Assembly (NCBI GenBank): GCA_030265145.1
Contig: JARBES010000116.1
Location: 9,266,538-9,287,738 of the forward strand
Source: Strongylocentrotus pallidus
Lineage: Eukaryota > Echinodermata > Echinoidea > Camarodonta > Strongylocentrotidae
Direction of reading: 5' to 3'
DNA: 21,201 nt
Part shown: positions 18,201-21,201 of the stretch, piece after piece
Numbering within the stretch: position 1 is the stretch's first letter
Layout: the number at the start of each line of letters is the position of its first letter
Position numbers and translations under genes: made by a program
The notes under the pieces: model-generated
Told to the model about the DNA's origin: nothing
Seen by the model: the letters and a program-made list of their open reading frames with translations, nothing else
The model's database searches: none

Positions 18201-21200
18201 TCCTTCGCTGCTGCACTGGCTGAATGGAGACAAGTAAAGAAAGGGGGTCAGCAAAATGGCGTTGGTGGCCAGGGTGCCAAGAAAGATGGTATGTCAACAC
18301 ACCCAGTTTTGTGAATTTACCTTTTCATTTCAATGTAAAGACCAGTTCACATTTGTATAAAGACAGTTTACAAAAGAGCATAACATGATGTGACTATGTC
18401 CCAAGCATTATTTATAGCAGTGTAAAAAGAAACACTTTTCTTTACGAGAGAGCTCTTTTTAGGATTTGCTGCCATGTAAGTATGATTGTCTCACAGTCAT
18501 ATTCAAGCCTATCTGCACTAGTTTGGCCAGGTGGGATTAGACCTCCCTGCATGATCACTGACAGGTGGTTAACTCATCAAATCAGCTCTCACTTAACATA
18601 AGAAATAGGGGACCATGGGGGACCAACAGTCACCGCTTAGGCATTGTTTGCTATATAGAGGGCGCAAGTAGCTATAAGTAGTGCAGTGGGGCTTTAAAGT
18701 ATTTTATTGTCTTTTACCAGAGCTCTTATACCACTTACCAGAGATAGTTACATCACCATAAAGTACTGATGATTGGTCAGTCATATTCCATGGAGTTCCC
18801 ATTTGGAACTCCATGATTTAACCTCTGACCTCTGCATACATGCAGGTGTCACAACCGTCTCTCTCTAAAAATGCTATGAGAAACCCTACATATTCAAATG
18901 GCTTTCTAATAATATGTATTCACACTATCTACCTTATCACAGTGCATGATATGGGCAGCGAAACATTGATTGAGTTCCCTTTCAAAGCTCCATGATTTGA
19001 CCTCTGACTAAGCTTGTATACAGGTGTCACAACCGTCTCTCTCAAAATGCTATGATCGAGAGACCTAGCTAGCTCATCAACGACTTGCTAATAATCTGTT
19101 TTCTCACTATCTACCGTACCTCAGTGCACGACATGGGCAGCGGATCGGCAGCAGCTCTCGACGCCGACAAGGTACCGGTGGAGATCAACTTCCAGGAGAA
19201 CCCTTCCCTGAGCTATGCTGATAGGCTCCTGCTCAAGAAACATAGACGCACTGAGCTGCCAACCGCCTTGAGCCCTACCCCCAGTCAGCTGGCAAATCAT
19301 TACCTACCTAGGGAGACCGATTCCAGAATCAGTCAGAGTGATTTGACCAATGGGTACCATGACCGCTCAGGTGAGACAATTTGAAACTAACCTGATGAAT
19401 TATGACTTATTTAGGGAACTTCTGTGGGAATTTGAGTAGCCCTTTGATATATTACTATACTACCCCCAGTCAGCTGGCAAATCATTACCTACCTAGGGAG
19501 ACTGATTCCAGAACCAGTGCGAGTGATTTGACCAATGGGTACTATGACCGCTCAGGTGAGGCAATTTGAAACTAACCTGATGAATTATGACTCATTTTAG
19601 GGAATTTCTTTTGGAGTTTTGAGTAGCCTTTTGATAAGTTACTATACTAACATGAAACGGATTTGAGGTAAAACTATATTTTTTTTAAACTGTGTCAACT
19701 TGATAATAATTTCAAGGATTTCACACAAATTCAACAAATTTGGATAGATGAACTAAAGAGATTTAGGAATGAAAGAATGTAATGTTCTATAAGGGTTTCA
19801 ATATTTTAAAACTTTCATCGCTTGATTACTATTGACATAATATAAGTACAGTAGACTTTGCGATCAAATTACGTGCCTGAGCAAGGATTATATCAGATCA
19901 ATGTAAAGATAATGCAGTTGGGATGGGCATATTGAAAATGTAGTTCATGCAGTTTCCGTGATGAAAACGAAAGATTTTGCATCTTGAGTCATTGAGGAGG
20001 TGCAGGTTCTGTGGTAAAGCAGTTCTGGAGGTTCCGGGTTCAAAACCGAGTTGATGTGCCAGTGCCCTTTGGTAAGGCATTAATCCTCATTACCAAGTCC
20101 CTCAAACAGGACTTAAAGGCATCTGTCCCTTGGTTGCTTATGTACATGCATACGCATGCTTTCGTAGCAGTTGGGTAAAATGAACAAACCAATTAAAGTT
20201 TCCTTATATTTTGTATGTTCTCCTCATGCATATAGAGGAGGAAATGGAGATGGAAGAGGAACGCCAGCGCTACGCAAACATCTTCGCCAAAGAATCACCA
20301 CGAGAGGAAATGGAACGACCCCAAAGCAACCTTACCATCTTGGAGATCACAGATGAGGTACGTGCCATCTCGCAATAACTGATGATAGCTGATATAAGAA
20401 AATGATCTACTGAGAAGTGAATCTTGGTCATACTTGAAAATATTTGGAGAATTTAAATGTGAAGTCTGGTCCTAGGATAACTTGCTTTGAATAGAAGCTG
20501 ACAAATCAGACAAAGCGATCCAAATCAATTTAAGAAATTTGCTCTGGCTTAAGAAAGCCTGCCATAAGGTGCTGAAAGTATGCAAAAACCTTTTCTGGCC
20601 AGGTACCCATTCACTACTCCAGAGCTGAAAGTGGCAAGTGCGGATGAATGTCGATCATGTCAAAGAGCGTAGTGCCGTTGTTGGGACTCGCACTGCATTA
20701 TGGTTCAGTAACTTATCCACTCCGCTATGACACATCTATGACACATCTATCCAAGGTTGAAATAATCAAGTTAAATTTGCCATGTCTAATAAGAAGGAAT
20801 ACATTATTATAAATATCTCTTATGATTGATTACTGGTATTGGAAGGAAAGAGAATGATAACAAGTGCAATAATATATGATTACATATGATATGCAAGATC
20901 TAGACTTTTGACTATGATTAATTTTTGTCTGTATTCTTCTCATTCATAATCTTTTGTTTTTATTTTACTTTGTACCCTCAGGATGCCACTGTTGAGAAAG
21001 ATCTTAAAGTCCAGTCCGTTTACAGTGTTCAAGAATGGGATTCTGTCATCAACGCACCGTCTCCTCATGTCATGGTCATGACACCAGATATCAATAAATT
21101 TGGACTCAAACTCGCAGATTCAAGCATGAAGTCAAAAGATATTAAGTCCAAGGTGATGCCTTCAGGGAAGGGATCGTCCGCAAAGATTGATCAGAGGGTT

Positions 21201-21201
21201 T
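12120..21201 (+). CDS. ZBBX: Zinc finger B-box domain protein (ZBBX), 5' part, runs off the window
   Basis: Joined exons 12120-12175, 12742-12855, 13654-13771, 14227-14263, 14927-15033, 16140-16267, 17126-17252, 18135-18288, 19125-19370, 20236-20357 and 20982-21201 give one frame of 476 residues without a stop. Layout: short N-terminus (MASRPF..); charged coiled coil, residues about 20-60; basic Pro-rich stretch to 130; B-box with ligands Cys134, 137, 146, 149, 154, 157 and His162, 170 (spacing 2-8-2-4-2-4-7); Ser-rich linker; acidic [17 protein letters not shown], about 266-282; [13 protein letters not shown], about 310-322; acidic segment [14 protein letters not shown] from 363. The start ATG has G at -3 and +4. 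The family is linked in vertebrates to motile cilia; its biochemical role is unclear. Coiled coil plus B-box order fits ZBBX, but the name rests on recall. The human protein is about 800 residues, so the C-terminal part is missing. Confidence 0.82.
12535..12690 (+). repeat. Imperfect TTG/ATT/TAC trinucleotide tract
   Basis: GTTGTTGTT, ATTATTATT and TACTACTGCTACTAC words, ending about 50 bases before the coiled-coil exon. Confidence 0.75.
12742..12855 (+). CDS. ZBBX: ZBBX exon, coiled coil
   Basis: A 114-base exon after TTTCATTACAG encodes [20 protein letters not shown] then [18 protein letters not shown]. The heptad-like charge pattern indicates a coiled coil. Donor GTAAGT. Confidence 0.9.
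13330..13530. repeat. Diverged internal repeat with GAGCCCC/GACCCCGAAA words
   Basis: Short motifs such as GCCCCGAAA, GACCCCGAAAG, GAGCCCCCAAAA and GTAGCCCCCTAAA recur every 20-90 bases. The unit is too diverged to define. Confidence 0.4.
13654..13771 (+). CDS. ZBBX: ZBBX exon, Gly/Lys/Pro-rich
   Basis: A 118-base exon after GTAATACAG encodes [20 protein letters not shown] then [20 protein letters not shown]. Low-complexity basic linker between coiled coil and B-box. Phase 0 donor GTAGGC. Confidence 0.87.
14106..14200 (+). mobile_element. SINE/LINE 3'-tail fragment (GCGCTATAAA..ATTATT)
   Basis: TGTAAAGCGCATGGAGAC..AAGCGCTATAAAAATTGAGG followed by an ATTATT tail is the form of the shared 3' tail of LINE2-type elements and their SINEs. 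It ends about 25 bases before the 37-base ZBBX exon. Confidence 0.5.
14227..14263 (+). CDS. ZBBX: ZBBX micro-exon (37 bases)
   Basis: Between GTTTCAATTTCAG and GTAAGA, this encodes [12 protein letters not shown]. It is short, but it is the only piece that joins the phase 0 donor before it to the phase 1 acceptor after it. Confidence 0.8.
14296..14530 (+). repeat. Tandem duplication just after the 37-base ZBBX exon
   Basis: 14296-14400 and 14417-14530 share ATTATTGAATAATATA.TTGGAGG, AGTTTTAA, TTGAGGCTT-like and GGTAAAGAAAGAC..ACTATT. The offset grows from 121 to about 131 bases through a small indel. Entirely intronic. Confidence 0.75.
14927..15033 (+). CDS. ZBBX: ZBBX exon, first two B-box ligands
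   Basis: A 107-base exon after TATAAACAG encodes [20 protein letters not shown] then [16 protein letters not shown]. It carries the first CxxC of the B-box. The donor GTAAGT is followed within about 10 bases by a long ATC array. Confidence 0.92.
15043..15388 (+). repeat. Long ATC/CAC trinucleotide array
   Basis: About 345 bases of CAT, CAC, CAA and TAT triplets start some 10 bases after the donor at 15034. They can be read as poly-His or poly-Asp but lie inside the intron that splits the B-box. Confidence 0.9.
15549..15833 (+). mobile_element. Dispersed element R2, part with right end
   Basis: 15549-15750 matches 17648-17850 directly (CAGAGCGA, TGATTGAT.GCAACT). 15735-15833, ending in CAGGGTGGACTTCCC, is the reverse complement of 17385-17480. 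So the family has inverted terminal regions of roughly 100 bases. No coding region seen. Confidence 0.55.
15836..16050. mobile_element. MITE with AGGCCT(A)n ends
   Basis: AGGCCTAAAAAAAAAGATG at the left is mirrored by CATCTTTTTTTTTTAGGCCT at the right, about 22 bases each, one T longer on the right. GACCGACCC words lie near both inner edges. 215 bases, in the ZBBX intron that splits the B-box. No certain target duplication. Confidence 0.65.
16140..16267 (+). CDS. ZBBX: ZBBX exon, remaining six B-box ligands
   Basis: A 128-base exon after CTTTTTTTCAG encodes [20 protein letters not shown] then [20 protein letters not shown]. It holds the four Cys and two His that complete the B-box. Donor GTGAGT. 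Confidence 0.93.
16296..16375 (-). mobile_element. SINE/LINE 3'-tail fragment, reverse orientation
   Basis: The reverse complement reads TATAGCGCTTAGAGACTTCGG..GGCGCTTTATAAGCACCG then ATTATTATT: the same tail type as at 14106, on the other strand. Confidence 0.55.
16465..16481 (+). repeat. Run of 17 C
   Basis: An uninterrupted C run (G run on the other strand) in a ZBBX intron, with more C words just after it. Confidence 0.95.
16840..16975 (-). mobile_element. SINE, same 3' body, reverse strand
   Basis: The reverse complement reads AGTGCCCTTTGGTAAGGC, ATTAATCCTCATTACCAGG, then CTTTCTTAGCAGTCAGG, matching 20050-20175. The tRNA-like head is mostly absent. Confidence 0.65.
17126..17252 (+). 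CDS. ZBBX: ZBBX exon, Ser/Pro-rich linker
   Basis: A 127-base exon after a strong pyrimidine tract (TCCTCTGCTTCCTCTGTAG) encodes [20 protein letters not shown] then [20 protein letters not shown]. The donor GTCGGT is weak; frame and phase support it. Confidence 0.83.
17385..17850 (+). mobile_element. Dispersed element R2, part with left end
   Basis: The left part (GGGAGATTCCACCCTTATAT..GTTTGAGCAAAATCC) is the inverted match of the other copy's right end, and the right part matches that copy directly. The right terminus is missing after about 17850. It fills most of this ZBBX intron. Confidence 0.5.
18135..18288 (+). CDS. ZBBX: ZBBX exon, acidic and AAALAEWR segment
   Basis: A 154-base exon after AAAATCCAG encodes [20 protein letters not shown] then [17 protein letters not shown] and a Gly/Gln-rich end. 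Phase 1 donor GTATGT. Confidence 0.87.
18502..18697 (-). mobile_element. TTAA-flanked MITE (piggyBac-like), copy B
   Basis: The reverse complement matches 3072-3266 over its whole length (for example GCCCCACTGCACTACTTATA). One TTAA is intact (18694-18697) and the other reads TTCA. It lies in a ZBBX intron. Confidence 0.7.
18793..19142 (+). repeat. Tandem duplication across the acceptor of ZBBX exon 19125
   Basis: 18793-18960 and 18972-19142 share CTCCATGATTT, ACCTCTGAC, CAGGTGTCACAACCGTCTCT, CACTATCTACC and the exon start TGCA.GA.ATGGGCAGCG. The upstream copy keeps an AG at 18941-18942. Confidence 0.85.
19125..19370 (+). CDS. ZBBX: ZBBX exon, [13 protein letters not shown] segment
   Basis: The largest complete exon (246 bases) encodes [20 protein letters not shown], later [17 protein letters not shown], and ends [25 protein letters not shown]. 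Its start and its 3' half are each present twice in the DNA: a copy of the acceptor lies upstream and a copy of the 3' half and donor downstream. Only this combination keeps the frame. Confidence 0.9.
19275..19647 (+). repeat. Tandem duplication of the 3' half of ZBBX exon 19125 plus donor
   Basis: 19275-19459 is copied at 19460-19647, about 90-95 percent alike by eye. The copy includes 96 exon bases, the donor GTGAGG and about 90 intron bases. The unit ends in ACTATAC at both joins. Confidence 0.9.
19985..20190 (+). mobile_element. tRNA-derived SINE upstream of ZBBX exon 20236
   Basis: A B-box-like GGGTTCAAAACC at 20037 is followed by the shared body (GTGCCCTTTGGTAAGGCATT..GTAGCAGTTGGGTAAAA). 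It ends about 45 bases before the exon's acceptor. Confidence 0.65.
20236..20357 (+). CDS. ZBBX: ZBBX exon, acidic helix
   Basis: A 122-base exon after ATGCATATAG encodes [20 protein letters not shown] then [25 protein letters not shown] ends about 45 bases upstream of this weak acceptor. Confidence 0.85.
20560..20755 (-). mobile_element. Second tRNA-derived SINE family, reverse strand
   Basis: On the minus strand TAGCGGAGTGGATAAG (A-box-like, 20711-20726) and GTGCGAGTCCC (B-box-like, near 20683) precede a body containing GAATGGGTACCTGGCC. An 11-base duplication (TATGACACATC) lies at its head. Confidence 0.6.
20982..21201 (+). CDS. ZBBX: ZBBX exon, open at window end
   Basis: After GTACCCTCAG the frame runs [20 protein letters not shown] and on to the last base without a stop. 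A possible donor (TCCAAG|GTGATG near 21150) exists, but the open frame continues past it, so the exon end is unknown. Confidence 0.85.

Overview
The window is eukaryotic nuclear DNA, AT-rich and dense in introns, with short exons bounded by GT..AG sites. It is most likely from a marine invertebrate deuterostome. An echinoderm such as a sea urchin is my best guess, from the style of the small repeats and from the two gene families; the species cannot be fixed from the sequence alone. It holds parts of two plus-strand genes. There is no prokaryotic operon, CRISPR array or phage.

Region 1 (about 914-8451) carries RNASEH2B, the B subunit of the heterotrimeric ribonuclease H2. Nine coding exons give 293 residues and end in a conserved PCNA-binding motif and a stop at 8147, followed by a plausible poly(A) signal at 8446. 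The first coding exon (about 20 N-terminal residues) is not visible and should lie upstream. Region 2 (8452-10871) is intergenic, with mariner-type MITEs and a GAT-rich tract. Region 3 (about 10872 to the window end) carries the 5' half of ZBBX, a zinc-finger B-box protein linked in vertebrates to multiciliated cells. A candidate 5' UTR exon is followed by 11 coding exons giving 476 residues, with a coiled coil and then a complete C2-C2-C2-H2 B-box; the gene runs off the window. The two genes lie head to tail and have no evident functional link.

The introns hold many short repeats: a hAT-like MITE with perfect 8-bp target duplications, a pair of TTAA-flanked MITEs in opposite orientation in the two genes, several TA-flanked MITEs, a MITE with AGGCCT ends, tRNA-derived SINEs, an AATGG pentamer satellite, a long ATC trinucleotide array and a homopyrimidine tract.

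The most unusual pattern is that splice junctions have been tandemly duplicated again and again. Three exons (5459, 8040 and 19125) have decayed copies of their own acceptor and exon start just upstream, and one (ending at 19370) has a near-identical copy of its 3' half and donor just downstream. One such decoy acceptor, at 7831, would if used give an RNASEH2B protein lacking its PCNA-binding tail. I see no new multi-gene system here; the interest lies in these junction duplications and repeats.
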